From: Phytophthora hibernalis
Lineage: Eukaryota; Oomycota; Peronosporomycetes; Peronosporales; Peronosporaceae
Direction: 5' to 3'
Assembly (NCBI GenBank): GCA_012656075.1
Contig: JAAKBF010000024.1
Coordinates: forward strand, 186,001-250,000
Length of the DNA: 64,000 nt
Below, piece by piece: positions 43,599-54,559 of the stretch. Positions within the stretch are counted from its first letter, which is position 1. Each line of letters starts with the position of its first letter. The notes under the pieces were generated by a model. That model was not told where the DNA came from. It did no database searches and saw nothing but the letters and a program-made list of their open reading frames with translations. The position numbers and the translations under genes were made by a program.

Positions 43599-45396
43599 TC
43601 ACTGCTCGTCCGACTGGGGGTTGCTCAAACTTGGGTCGTACTTGCCGTCGTACGCATCAGCCGTAAGCATATAGCTTTGCAGGTAGTCCGTCGGAATTGT
43701 CAAATCGAATCCAGGCATCTCATCGAAGCAAGATTTATCCAGAATCTCGAGATCTCCTCCATTCCTTACGTATGATGCAAGCAACTCCATTCCACACGTG
43801 GTGCCCCGTGAAACGAGGGGCGTCGATGTAACCGTGCCATGTGTGGCGTATTCGAATGTGATCAGCTCCTTGTTGTCACCGTCGAGAGCGTCCAGCAGGT
43901 ACTCCGCGTACTTGTGTGGTGTACGCCCATCCAACTTGCTACTAAGCATTAGCACGCTAGCTTGACTGGGAATAACGGCACTCTTGTTCCAGTATTCGTC
44001 ACGTTCGTAGATGAGGGGTTAGCGTCGTAGCCGCCGAAGTTCAGCTGATCACACGTCTTGGACTCCTCTTTCGAGAAGGCACAGTAGGATTGAGTAAAGT
44101 TGTAGATGCCCATGTCGGAGATAAGCACGTCCGTAAACCGCTTTTTCAGCTTGGACATTGACGGCGCTGGGGATTCCCAAAACTCGGAAAAAGTGATGAG
44201 ATTGAAGAGCAGTGGCGATTGATATGCATCATCTTCAACTGGAGTGGTGAGTGTAGAGTTCACGGTCGCGATGACTTGACTCAAAACATCGATGTCCTTG
44301 CTTGCACATCGATTCAATCGATAAACGACCGGCGGGATGAGTTTTCGCATGTATGGATCCCACATCATCATTCCGAGTACACGCCGTAGTGAAAATGATG
44401 GCGGTTCAATACCCGAGACCCCCAGGAAATTGATTAGTACTGCACACGTCGATTCTGGGTCTCTGTCAATCTTTGTGATCAGATTTTGGATCGTCCCCGA
44501 CAGACCTTTCTTCTTGAATCGGGCGCTAATTTGTTCGTCCTGCTCGCACAGTGCCAAGAATCTGTCGGCGACCTCGCCAATGTCGGTATCCCAGGTTGAA
44601 TAGTACTTGAAATTTGGCGCGCCGGACGACGAAGAAATCCCGTCCAACACATATCCAGTCACTTCAGGGGGTCCAAATGCATAAGGCGTTCAGCCAGCGC
44701 AGAGCCATAGTCCCAGCCTACTACAATGGTGTCTTCACCATTTGTATGCTTCGCAATGAAGAAGGCTACATCCGTGGCAGCACTGGTCATGGAGAAGGCC
44801 GACAAATCTCCATACTTGAAAGATAATTCTTGCGCGCAAGCTCCCACTGCCGGCGGCTCTACCAGATTTCCCAAAATATCAGTCGTGATGCTTGCCGCCA
44901 AGCAGTCTAGCCGCGTACTACGCCCGGTTCCACGATGGTCCATGATGTACACGTTCGCTGTACCTTCTAACTCCGAATGAAGACTCGCCATCGTCGACTC
45001 CACTGCCACACCAGAAACAAAAGCAGTAGAAACCGGTCAATTCTGAGAGGTAAAAAACTGCAATGAAGCCAAGCACACTTACTAGAGGCAGATGACACAC
45101 CGGGCCCTCCTGCAGGAGCCATACGTTGCGAGCTTTTTGGGGTTGCCAACCATAGCTGGCAAACGCTTTACGAAGACTTCAATGGCGGGATCCACGCCCT
45201 CCGGAGTCTCACAAACTCCAGGGTGACACAGTAACGCACTATAGACCGTGCACTCAGCAATTTCGCCACGTGAGCTCCCTGCATCAGAGAAGGTGTACTC
45301 ATGGCAGGAATCCCATTTCAGTCCCTTACTAGCCTTAGCGAGTGCGGCGTTTGCCAATATGGCAATCGCCAGCAGTATCACGGCATAGCACTGCAT
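43599..45396 (-). CDS. Secreted S33-type serine protease homolog, Asp at nucleophile, frameshifted
   Basis: The minus-strand ATG at 45396 starts a signal peptide (MQCYAVILLAIAILANAALA). Landmarks of the oomycete secreted S33 (alpha/beta hydrolase, tripeptidyl-aminopeptidase-like) family follow: KRLPAM, NVWLLQ with GGPGVSSAS (oxyanion region), YIMDHRGTGRSTRLDC, then the nucleophile elbow near 44700. Here the elbow reads GWDYG where the family has GxSxG. The catalytic Asp region (SSKLDGRTP) and His region (FEYATHGT) are present. A short intron, 45003-45082 (GTAAGT...CAG), joins VSSAS to MESTM. Frames change near 45120 (twice), at a C5 run near 44667 and near 43975. Either the gene is decayed or these are sequence errors. 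If the Asp is real, ordinary serine-protease catalysis is unlikely. Confidence 0.7.
45003..45082 (-). other. Spliceosomal intron in S33 gene
   Basis: The minus-strand donor GTAAGT at 45082 and acceptor GGCAG at 45003 enclose 80 bases with a TTGACC branch-like site about 40 bases before the acceptor. Removing it joins the conserved GVSSAS and MESTM blocks in phase. Confidence 0.7.
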
Positions 45397-45399
45397 TGG

Positions 45400-46840
45400 A
45401 CAAACACTCGGCAGGTCGATGCTTGTGTCGGTAAATCCAGAAATGTGTCTTGATGGCGCGACTTTCACCGTTGCTCCGTTTCGCTCTCTCTACAGCGCGC
45501 CTGCCAGTGTTGCCTCATTTAAACGTCTATGCATCGTATCATTGGCGTTTGTGGGGACCATTGCTTTTCCGTGGCAGCAGACAGTGTGTCCGTTGAATAG
45601 TGACGCTTGCTCAGGCCGGTGTTTGGCCCGGCCATAACCGAAACGCCGGTATCGGAAACGCCGGAACTATTAATAGGTACGTTGTTTAGTCTGGGAGATA
45701 GAATATTAGGCGTGATGGAATTTATTTTCGTCCCCGCTGTTTATTGGTATTCACGAAAGCCCGCGTACTCGAAGCTCTCGTCGCAGTGCATGGTGTCGAG
45801 TCCACAGTGCATAGGCTCACATATTCCCTGCGCCGATATTAAATTTGAGCACGCAATCGTACTCAACCTGCGCACACTACACAGAACATGACTTCATCTC
45901 CCATGTACTCACTCATTAACACTCAAACGGCTCGACGGCTCACTCAAAGTTACACTCAACCGCAACACAGAACTTGTATTTAGCTTCCATGAGCTCGCTC
46001 GTTTATACTCAACAAACCCATCGAGCTCACACATTACACTTAAACTCAACGGGCTCACACACTACATTATTGAACCTGTCGAGTCGATACAAAATTTTGA
46101 CCACGCAAAATATGTGTTGACCACACACTCATGTTGCACGAACGTTGACCCAGTTGACGTCATCCCAATAGCTAGCTTCGCTACCTATCTCCCCGTATAA
46201 AACATCTTGTTAAATGTATGATGCTCATCGTTGTGGCATCTAGCGACACATATCCCTCGTTTTCGTGGCAAGTTATCACTAGCAATTGGCAGAAAAAGCC
46301 CAGACCGACGCCAGCAAGCACAACAGCAAGATCGAAATGTCCAAAAGCCCAATCCGAGTAGAGGGATACGACGGCCATGTAGCGTGGCAGCATCCCTAGC
46401 GCCGGAGTGCGTATTACCAGGAGGCCACTGCAACTGAGAAAGCACCATGCTTCTAAACAACACTCAAGACGTTTTAGTTTTAGTGCACACAAAATGCTCG
46501 TGCGGACTTCGTGCAGGCTTCGCGCAGAGGGCGATTGTTTTTACGCATCTAAATGAAGTTAACTACATAAATAGACCCGACCAAAATGATGGTATTTTAA
46601 AAATCATGCATAAACTTCTTCCGTACGGGTTAGCTAACTTCTCGCTGGAGGAGATCTTCCAAGAAAAGCCGTACGAGAATCTTAAACGCATAACCGATTG
46701 ATAAATCGTAACACAGCCGCGTGGAAGCTCGTGCTTCCAGACGCTGGTTTAAAGAGATTGAAAACGCCGGAAAAAGTGTTTACCGTCATGCGCCGGATTT
46801 TAGGCATCCTGCGCTTCCTCAACATCACAATTGTATGTGT
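45400..46840. other. Intergenic with CTCAAC-rich low-complexity stretch
   Basis: No supportable gene. About 45890-46110 is a degenerate CTCAAC/GGCTCACAC-rich stretch. A frame at 46447-46701 (ending YENLKRITD) looks mildly coding, but I do not recognise it. A hairpin, TGGAAGC TCGT GCTTCCA, sits at 46722-46739. Confidence 0.4.
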
Positions 46841-46844
46841 TAAT

Positions 46845-46965
46845 AATCATTGATTAGCTGACGGATCATCGATTAGCTGCCAGCAATCATTGATTAGCTG
46901 CCAGCAATCATTGATTAGCTGCCAGCAATCATGGATTAGCTGCCTACAATCGTTGTAGTTGCCAG
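46845..46965. repeat. 22-bp tandem repeat (ATTGATTAGCTGCCAGCAATC)
   Basis: Five to six units of AATCATTGATTAGCTGCCAGC follow each other from 46845. The central units are identical and the outer ones carry substitutions (GGATCATCGATTAGC, ATGGATTAGC). Confidence 0.85.
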
Positions 46966-47283
46966 CATCTGTGGCAGCATGTCACTCTCCCACGCTAGGT
47001 GTGATCAATGACTACATGTATTGATAAAATGCCTTGACTGTTTGAGAATACTATAGTCCTATTACTATCATAAATTAATACCCGCTGTTTCAGTGAAAAT
47101 CTACAGCTCATGTTTGCGTTAGGAGGGGTTGAAATCCTTTCTGAACCCTTGGCAAGCCACATGGACGCCTGCGGTTTGAGGGCTCTGTGCGACGCACGCA
47201 GACTTAAACTTCAGAGCCAAACATGGTTTAATAGTGCTTGACTTAGGCTTCTGTCGGCGTCCAGTTTTTTAGGGGCTTAACTG

Positions 47284-47619
47284 GGTGATATAATTTATTG
47301 AGAATTGTCGTCCTCTTGTATTGAAATGATTGCACCAATAGTTAAACCAAGTAGCAAAAACGTTGTTTTTCCACTACAAGAGGACGGGTGGCAAATCCTC
47401 CACAATTCTCAACAATGTTTTTCCACTTCACATGGTTTAACTATTGAAAAGAAAAATACAATGTATTCTGTACAACTTTTTATGAATTGTCCCCTAACCA
47501 TAATTGACAACATGGGCTGTCAACTTGCGATATTAATACGTGATGGTGATACCGTGCCGTACTCAAGGATACCTCCACTAGAGAATCTGAAGAACGCGTT
47601 TGACCTCCATCGCTTATAA
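47284..47619 (+). other. Unidentified ORF with overlapping inverted repeats
   Basis: An open frame from 47329 to 47619 (MIAPIVKPSSKNV...) reads like protein (NCPLTIIDNMGCQLAILI). Its 5' part is made of repeat pairs: GTCCTCTTGTA against TACAAGAGGAC, AATAGTTAAACCA against TGGTTTAACTATT, and a direct pair GTTGTTTTTCCACT/AATGTTTTTCCACT. No family is recognised. It may be an assembled patchwork rather than a gene. 47620-48370 holds nothing else I can support. Confidence 0.25.
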
Positions 47620-48373
47620 GGCGATTTTAAAACTCTGGCAGAGCTTTTGTTGGAACGACTACCGGAGTAAAGCGATCTCATCAGCACAAAAAGTAGATCC
47701 CAAAAGGGAACGCCCGCAATCGATGACGACTGCCCACCTTGTGAGGGATCGCCCGCCAGTAATCGCTGCGTGTAATTACTAATTATCCTTGGACAGGCAG
47801 CGCATCAACAGGATTTCTCGACGTAAGCATTCGTGCCTAGAAAAGGGGATAATCAGTAGTACAGTACAGTGCTTCTCCACGTATGCGAGGTGCATTTTTG
47901 CAAGCGATTTCAGAGGGATTGAGTATAGAAAAAGCATTTTGCAGCAATAAAGTACCATATTTGGTATCGATGGTTATCAGATATGACGGGGTACTGGTAT
48001 ATTTAAAAAAATTAATGAGGGGTATTAACAGCACTGCACTTACGATCCAGAGCTGCATGTTTTAATAGCTAGCGGATGTATTACCAGCCTATCGTTACTT
48101 GGTCCAAGGCACACGCCAATGAGACCCGACAAACTCCACGTACATATTACGTACAGACAACGACGTTGAAATCCGCCCCTATCTTAATAACATCCTCCAT
48201 AAAAATGGGATTCGACAACAAAATCCGCCCAGCCATTTGATTGGAGGAAAATACCAACCTTTGTACTGAAACAAAACAGAAACGTACGACACACGGACAG
48301 AAACACACTACTGGCTTTTTGTATTACACTTCAACAATTGGACTCTTCGGAATAGCTTTCTAGACGCTTTTGG

Positions 48374-49913
48374 CTATCGAATCGCTTGATAGCTCCCCCA
48401 CGCCTTGATTGTGCGCTCTATCGTGGCACGCCTCTTTTCCACCGCCGATAGCCGCTTGTAGCCTGTTTTACTGGGTAGCTTACAATTCGCTTCGCTGGCT
48501 CCAGCTACGTCCGCGCTGCGCTCACAACTCTGATCGTTGCACACACACGCATCGTAGCATACACAGTCTCCACCGCACAGACACTCCTCCCAGCACACGC
48601 AATCACCCCAGCACACACACGCCTCCGCCATGTTGCACTTGGCACACACTTCAGCCGGGAACGCGCTTGACTCGCTATCCGTCGTCACCCCCGCTGATGC
48701 ACGCGATACATTGGTCTCTGTCAGCCACAACCCCGTATTTTTTCTTGAGAGGGCCCATCACCCCAACGTCGAGGGGCTGACAGACTGCGGTACTATTGGC
48801 CGGAAGTTGGCACACGAGCGCCGAAGTCGTTTTCTGGACGATATCGATGCCTTCATCAGACACATGAGCATCAAAATTATCGAGCAGGAGAACGGACGGT
48901 GCGTCTATCTCATATTTGAGCAACTCGCGCACGTAGTATGACCAAACTGTTGCATCCATCCATCCGTTCTCCTGCACCGTGTACACATGACCATGTGGGT
49001 ACGTCGGCAATTCGTCCTTCTCCAACGGTCCTCCCGGCATAGCACGTAAAATTAAAAGAATCGGAAGCTTTTTGCTTAAATAATTAATTAATGTTAGCGA
49101 CAGATCATCAAAAAAATAAAAACCCACCATCCGCTGGGGCAGTAATTACTGCCGTCATTCAACCAGAATGTTTCTGCGTGCGCTTGACCTTAGCAGATCC
49201 TCTTCGCCCTTTTAAAGCCCAGATCTAGAGAGGCGGCATATCGTAATATATAGCCGTCTCGTCAACGTTGTAGATTGCGGTTGGAGGAAACGAACCGTGT
49301 TCACCCCAAAATTCTACAGCAAACTTCCAGTGGGATTCGTTCATGTCTTCCTCATTTTTTTGCGTACTGGGGCTTTTGAACTGAAAATCCATAAACGTCA
49401 ATAAGATAAATAAAAGATCATTGCTCCGTTATTGTTAACCGTGCTGCCAAACGCTGACATAGTCTCATTAACGTGTTCAAACCCTTTTCCGGGCTGTCTT
49501 TGGATTCCATATAGCGTTTAAGCCAGCGAGGTTGCTGGTCCTTCATGTACTCAATCATTAGACCTGTACACAAGTACTTACGTGTATAACAAACACAACC
49601 AGATAGCAAATTTCGTACCAACAGAATTAGCACACGGTTTAATGCGATTTTACCTCTTCTTCACGCCTCACATCCTTCACAAACTCACCAAGTCGTGTGC
49701 GAAGGGCACAATGCTTTTTGATCCTTGTCCGCCGAGTGTCTTGCTAGTCTGGGCTCCGTCAAATTCCTCGATGTTTTCCTTGTTGTCCAGCCAATCGCGC
49801 AGCGTGCGGCGTGGAATTCCCAGCTGCTCCGACGCAGGTCTACAGCCTACGGCCTCGGCCAATGCAATGGACTCGCGCCTAGTACGAATCGAGTACGAGC
49901 GTTGTGGTGGCAT
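48374..49913 (-). pseudogene. Pogo-like transposase with introns and Cys-rich tail
   Basis: Minus strand from 49913. The HTH at about 49913-49790 contains SIALAEAVGCRPASEQLGIP and RRTLRDWL, the CENP-B/psq-type DNA-binding start. Next come RWLKRYMESK (about 49530), the first-Asp block AIYNVDETAIYYDMP (about 49275-49230) and the core VLLLDNFDAHVS (second Asp, about 48865). STAVCQPLDVGVMGPLKKKYG is at about 48760. A compact intron, 49075-49127 (GT...CTAAC...AAG), restores phase. Another is likely near 49382-49420, followed by an A7 run where one base is out of phase. After a shift at about 48730 the C-terminus is a Cys-rich tail (CVCWGDCVCWEE, CVCYDACVC). Few defects separate it from an intact gene. 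The usual function is cut-and-paste transposition into TA. TIRs were not located. Confidence 0.75.
49075..49127 (-). other. 53-bp intron in pogo-like transposase
   Basis: Minus strand: GTGGGT donor, GCTAACATTAATTAATTATTTAAG 3' end with a CTAAC branch site 20 bases before the acceptor. Splicing joins TAPAD to KKLPILL in phase across the expected core strand. Confidence 0.6.
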
Positions 49914-49919
49914 CTCGAA

Positions 49920-50600
49920 AGTGATACAATTTCAACCGAGGGCGCGGTTTGCTGCCGCGTAGCAGCAGCCAGTCGTTACAAGTAGGATTTTTATTGGTTA
50001 AAATACTTTGACTTGAGTTGTAAACATGTTGTGCTGTGGGCGGGTTTTTATAGTGTGGCGGATTTCACCGTCGTTGTCTGTATACGTACGTATTGGACAA
50101 ATTTGCTCCACTAATAACTGTTGTGAGTAGTACTGTTAGCAATACAGTTATCGTTTGTTCGAAAAGAAGACAAAAATGTACAGTATTAATGTGGTATTAT
50201 CCCTATAATTAATAAACTGGAAGTCGGTTTACTGATGGTCAAGCTGGCAATACCGCATGATGTATGGTTTACAAGACCATGCTACATGTAGCGATGCTAC
50301 TTGCGGTATTGTATACAACATCATGCTGGCGATGCTGCTTACTGTATGGTATGTATTTTTTATTTTATAACCAGTAATAGTTAACTTATAGTACTGTACC
50401 ATTGCTTAGAAAAAGTGTCCAAGATCAAACTTTGGATCGACCACACAAAAACGGCACGCCATTCTCCCATCTTGTACGACATCCTGTGCCCCTGATGCAG
50501 TCGGTCAAACAATTTTTCACTGCACTACACGAATTTCCTTATTTCGCATTTCGGTCGGAATACGGCATTCCGCTCCTAAAACGTTTACCAGCACTCATAA
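49920..50600. other. Upstream region of RxLR-LWY gene
   Basis: Non-coding. A loose inverted pair, CAATACCGCA (about 50249) and TGCGGTATTG (about 50300), flanks a central palindromic CATGTAG stretch. An open frame continues upstream of the effector ATG to 50402 but has no signal peptide and is taken as fortuitous. Confidence 0.4.
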
Positions 50601-50605
50601 AAGAC

Positions 50606-51792
50606 ATGCGTCCCAACTTCACTGTGTTACTACTTGTTGGTGCGCTCTTCGTTACTGTTGATGCTGATTCAGCGATGATGAACGCGAAGACAACGACTAC
50701 TCATTATGTGGAGGTTGCTCGTTCACTCTCTGTGGGTCCGTTCAAAAGACTGCTCAGAGCCGACTCCATTGTAGATGAAAACGAGGAGGAGAGAGGAATC
50801 ACAAGCGTGCTAAAGTCGCTTCCTGGAATTGATAAAGCTAAAAATGTGCTACTCAAGAAAAACTCGCAGCGAATTTGAAGAAAGAAACGAGCGCCGACGA
50901 TGTTTTCACGAAGCTGAATCTCGCCAAGACGGGGGATAAACTCTTCGAGAACCCGAAATTCCTCGATTGGGTCAAGTACGTGGACGATTTCAACATGAAG
51001 CAGAAGGACCCGGAGAATGCGGTGTCGATGATTCCGACTTTGATGAAACATTTCGACGACGCCAGTCTGGCAAAAATGCTTGAAGTCGCGGCGAAATCTC
51101 CAAGTACCAAGAGACTCGCCGAGAGTTTGCAAGCCCAGCAATTGAAGAGTTGGAAAGAAGCCGGACTATCCGTCGACGATGTTTTCAGGAGGCTGAATCT
51201 CAACGCCGGACTGGATGACATCCTGACGAATCCGCTTTTCCTCACTTTCAACAGGTATCTGGTCGACTTCAACACGTGGAACCCCGGAAAGTCCACTACT
51301 ATGGTCGAGACGTTGGCCAGAAGATACGGTGACATACGAGTGACGAAGATGCTTCAAGCAGCAACGAAAGTAGACGACACCCAGGCTATGGCGACGAGAC
51401 TGCAGGCTCAACAGAGGGAGGTCTGGAAGGATATGGGGCTGAACATCGACGACGTATACAGTCAGTTGTTGCGCCTTGACCACACGACTGGCAACGTTTT
51501 CGACAATCTGAATTTCGCTGTGTGGACCAAGGTTGTCGATGATTTTAGCGGAGGGAAGACAAGTACATTCGAGGCGTTGTGGACGGTTCTTGGCGAGAAA
51601 ACATTGGCACAGAAACTCGTTGCTTCGAGACAAACGAGACGAAACAGTACTGTTAGAGAGTTGCAGGATGACCTCATCCGCAAGTGGCTGTCCTTGAAGA
51701 CACCCCCAACAGAGGTTTCCAAAATTCTGGGGACTTCGTTTGAGGGAAAGACTTTGGCGAGTCGTTACAAATTGAATTTCTCGAGCCAGTAG
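50606..51792 (+). CDS. RxLR effector with tandem LWY modules, one frameshift
   Basis: The ATG at 50606 starts a signal peptide (NFTVLLLVGALFVTVDA, cleaved near residue 20). RLLR is at residues 48-51 and EER at 61-63, the canonical pair for host-targeted oomycete effectors. A TGA closes this frame at 50878, but the adjoining frame carries a long C-terminal domain from about 50870 to the stop at 51790. It has three repeats with a period of about 90 residues, each opening S-x-D-D-V-F/Y (about 50893, 51172 and 51445) and containing a 'NP.F..W..YVDDFN'-type helix. A partial fourth unit follows. This is the tandem LWY architecture. The frames meet at an A5 run (CAAGAAAAACTCG, about 50852-50864). 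No intron consensus is needed, so a one-base length error or a fresh mutation is the simplest reading. Confidence 0.8.
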
Positions 51793-51794
51793 GG

Positions 51795-52730
51795 CTGGTT
51801 GGTTAGCATGTCTGTTGCGTTGTAAGAAAATCTACAGAATTGTAAGGAAATCTACGGGTTCTATATTTACTTAGAAATATGAAGTACTTATTGCTGCTTC
51901 TGCATCCGTCATGGAGGCTCTGAAACGCAAACACTGTCGCTGAACCCATACTTGAAAGGACCAGTAAAATTGCTGTTCCATAAATCAAAATGGGTTCCAG
52001 GACGGAGAACACACAGTTTTTGGCCTGGTCTGAGCGATGCTACGCGAAGAAAGTGGCAAAAATCAATGTACGCGCACCCAAGCATCCCCCTCTTGCAGTG
52101 CGAGGTGAGCACATATCAGCAGGGTGACGTAGTAAAGACACATATCTTGTACTTCGAAAACGGTTGGGGACTTGAGACCTAGAAGACGAATTTCGAACAG
52201 GGATGGCAACTCTTCTTTTCTTCTTATATGTTTTAAGAAGAATTGGCACAGAAGGCACGATTCTTCTTATCTTAAAATACCCCATACTATTTGCACAGTG
52301 CGAGCTCATAGAAGCTTATATAAGATTGTTTCTGTGGTACATTCGTGTGCTGTTGCCGCGTGCAAACATCTCTACAAAATCATTCGTACATGTAAAGCCG
52401 AAGCTACACAACTGGATGACTGTGGGTTGACAAGTTGATGTAACAAACTTGTTCCGATGCCCACCAGCTCCACAGTGGGGGTGAAATCAGCTATGATGAA
52501 GTCAGCAGTGAGGAGTGAGGAGAGATCGACACGAGATATCACATAGACCGCGATTGACAGTGAATCCGATCTAGGGGCGCCTTTGTTGCCTTGGTTTCAT
52601 GGGCCCTTTTGATAATAGGACAAATCTTCTTTTATCTTCTTATATCTTCTTATAACCTTAAGGAATATTTTGATATGGGCCATAACGTAACTGTTGTAGT
52701 TAAGGTTAAGTACCAACTTTTGGTAAATAA
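51795..52730. other. Intergenic, nothing recognised
   Basis: No supportable gene. Open frames at 51952-52182 and 52172-52438 show no motifs. The TCTTCTTAT/AAGAAGAAT pairs around 52210-52280 and 52625-52665 are low-complexity. Confidence 0.4.
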
Positions 52731-52964
52731 ATCTGGTTTCTAATCTTAGTTAGAAACAGATGCCAATTGGTTAGAACTTGGTATTACTATCAGTATACTG
52801 AGCTTAAGAGATGTTATTGAATGGCAACCAAGGCCAACAAAGGAAAAGAGAACCCAACCGGATGAAGAGCTGGGGACGGCACTCACTTTTGAATTTGCCG
52901 CTCCGTCTGACGGTTATTCATACATACAACTTCGGCCAAGACAACAATATTTCAGATACTTCGG

Positions 52965-53794
52965 ATGAGTGTCTTGACCAAGCAAGAGAAGATCGTGCAC
53001 GTCGGCCTTGAAAAGTTCTCAGGCCGACAAATTGAGTATGCTACTTGGAAAGACAAGCTGCTCACGCACGTGGCCCAGTTGGACCTGGACGTCAATCGGC
53101 TTCTCGAAACCGGTCAACCGGAGCCGAAGGTTGGCATGTGTGACTTCCTGGAGTCCACGCCGCCACGTCTGACGGATGTAGACGTGAAGCAGCTCCTCCT
53201 GATGAGCAATTGGGATTGCGCAAGGAGATCATGGTATGGCGCAAGGCGGATGCAGCAATGTGTCACGTCCTTAATTCGACCCTCCCAAACTCGTTCATGT
53301 CGTACTTGCCAGACGATGTGAGGAATCTGGAGATGTGCGTTATTTGGCAACATCTCGAGCGCAAGTTTGCACTCGGTGATGCTGGAGGATTGGTGTCCTT
53401 GATGAACCTCGGGAATCGGATTCTAAGCTGGAATTGGAAAGAAACTATGACTCTGTTCTCGCTGCTCAATCAAGCGCTGAACGAGATGAATCGGAAGTCG
53501 AAGAAGCTCCTCAGAAAGGAGATTGTGACGGAGACGATGATGTGCGTGCAAGTTTTGCCGCAGCTTCCAAGTGAAATCTGGGCGTCGTCGATTGAGCTTT
53601 CGGAGGATGCTTTCAGCGCAGAAAAGGTGGAGATCGCGCTGAACAAGCTATTCGGTGACAGGTCCAAGAAGATGATCACCGGATCTGGTGATGCAACGTC
53701 GGTGACGCGCATCAACAACGTCAAAAGTGACCGTGCGGCGCGCAAGCCCAGACAAAGGTTGGTTCAAGACGCTACTCAAAGGTTCGAGTCATAG
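52965..53794 (+). pseudogene. Copia gag (UBN2-type)
   Basis: The text starts MSVLTKQEKIVHVGLEKFSG and ATWKDKLLTHVAQLDLD. After one shift near 53210 it continues with KEIMVWRKADAAMCHVLNST and WQHLERKFALGDAGG to QVLPQLPSEIWASSIEL. 'f.G.ny..Wk...' followed by 'W...D..a...i...l' and 'W..L...y' is the Copia gag-polypeptide pattern. The frame ends at 53794. Confidence 0.7.
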
Positions 53795-53799
53795 GTTTG

Positions 53800-54545
53800 A
53801 GCATGGTAATGGTAGCACATCAGAAACCGCTCTAACTGGCTCAATCCCAATGCATGTTGCAAGCCCTTTTAAAAGGTCTATCGGTCTAAGGATTAAGAAC
53901 ATTGCGTTTGACATGGAATGTGGAAGTAATTTAATTAGTGCTCGCCATCTTGCTAAACAAGGGTATAATCACATTCAATCTCAGGATGGGGAGTTTTTAT
54001 ATTTCTTCAATAAGAAAGGACATATATTATTTGCTGCGGTGCAAAATGGGGCAGTTTATTATCTGCCCTCTTCCAGGCAGATTAAGGTGCAAACCGTAAA
54101 TAAGAGCTTTACAGAGGCACAAAAAGTTGCGTTGGTGCAAAAATGGCATCTTAGATTAGGTCACGTTCACAGGGCCAGACTATTAGCAATATTTTCTCAT
54201 AAGTTAGTTGAAGGAATTCCTCATATACCTCAGAATGAGCTAAAAGATATTCCTTTCTTCTGTGCGACTTGCGAAGTTGCAAACTCGCCACGTATGTCAT
54301 TTAGAAATAAAATAGGGACACGGTCTAAGAAGCCATTGCACACTTTGCACATGGACACTATAGGAAAGATGAAAGTAAACAGTAACTATGGTGGATATGG
54401 TTATCAGTACACGTTAGCAATTGTGGACGATGCAACGTGGTACAAGTGGCTATTTGTGATGAGGTCTACAAAAGAAGTTTACAGTCATGTGGGTAACCTC
54501 ATACTGAAAGCGGGGCACGGGACCCAAAAAGGCCAAAGATTATGA
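53800..54545 (+). pseudogene. Copia pre-integrase and truncated integrase
   Basis: SNLISARHLAKQGY and the later ALVQKWHLRLGHVHRARLLA give the gag_pre-integrase domain with its LGH motif. CATCEVANSPRMSFRNK supplies the end of the zinc-binding HHCC region. LHMDTIGKM and YTLAIVDDATWYKWLF supply the first Asp and following strand of the integrase core. The sequence then breaks off at about 54520 before the second catalytic residue. Confidence 0.75.
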
Positions 54546-54559
54546 ATCTGTCAATCAAA

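Larger units (their letters stand above)
52735..54545 (+). mobile_element. Second Copia-type fragment, 3'-truncated
   Basis: A gag region (52965-53794) and a protease/pre-integrase/integrase start (53800-54545) are followed immediately by unrelated hAT sequence. No RT or 3' LTR is seen. The text at about 52735-52815 may be the end of a 5' LTR. The two halves differ in base composition: gag is GC-rich and the integrase part clearly AT-rich. The fragment may therefore be a chimera of two Copia families joined near 53790. Confidence 0.6.

Noticed and set aside
46181..46492. Hydrophobic minus-strand frame as a membrane protein
   Set aside because: Motif-free and lying in low-information sequence. 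A neighbouring frame of the same strand is equally long.
46845..46965. Regular 22-bp repeats resembling a CRISPR array
   Set aside because: Units are contiguous without unique spacers and no cas genes are near. It is an ordinary tandem repeat in a eukaryote.
50402..50605. Upstream start for the RxLR-LWY gene at 50402
   Set aside because: It would bury the signal peptide 68 residues inside the protein. The ATG at 50606 gives the canonical layout.
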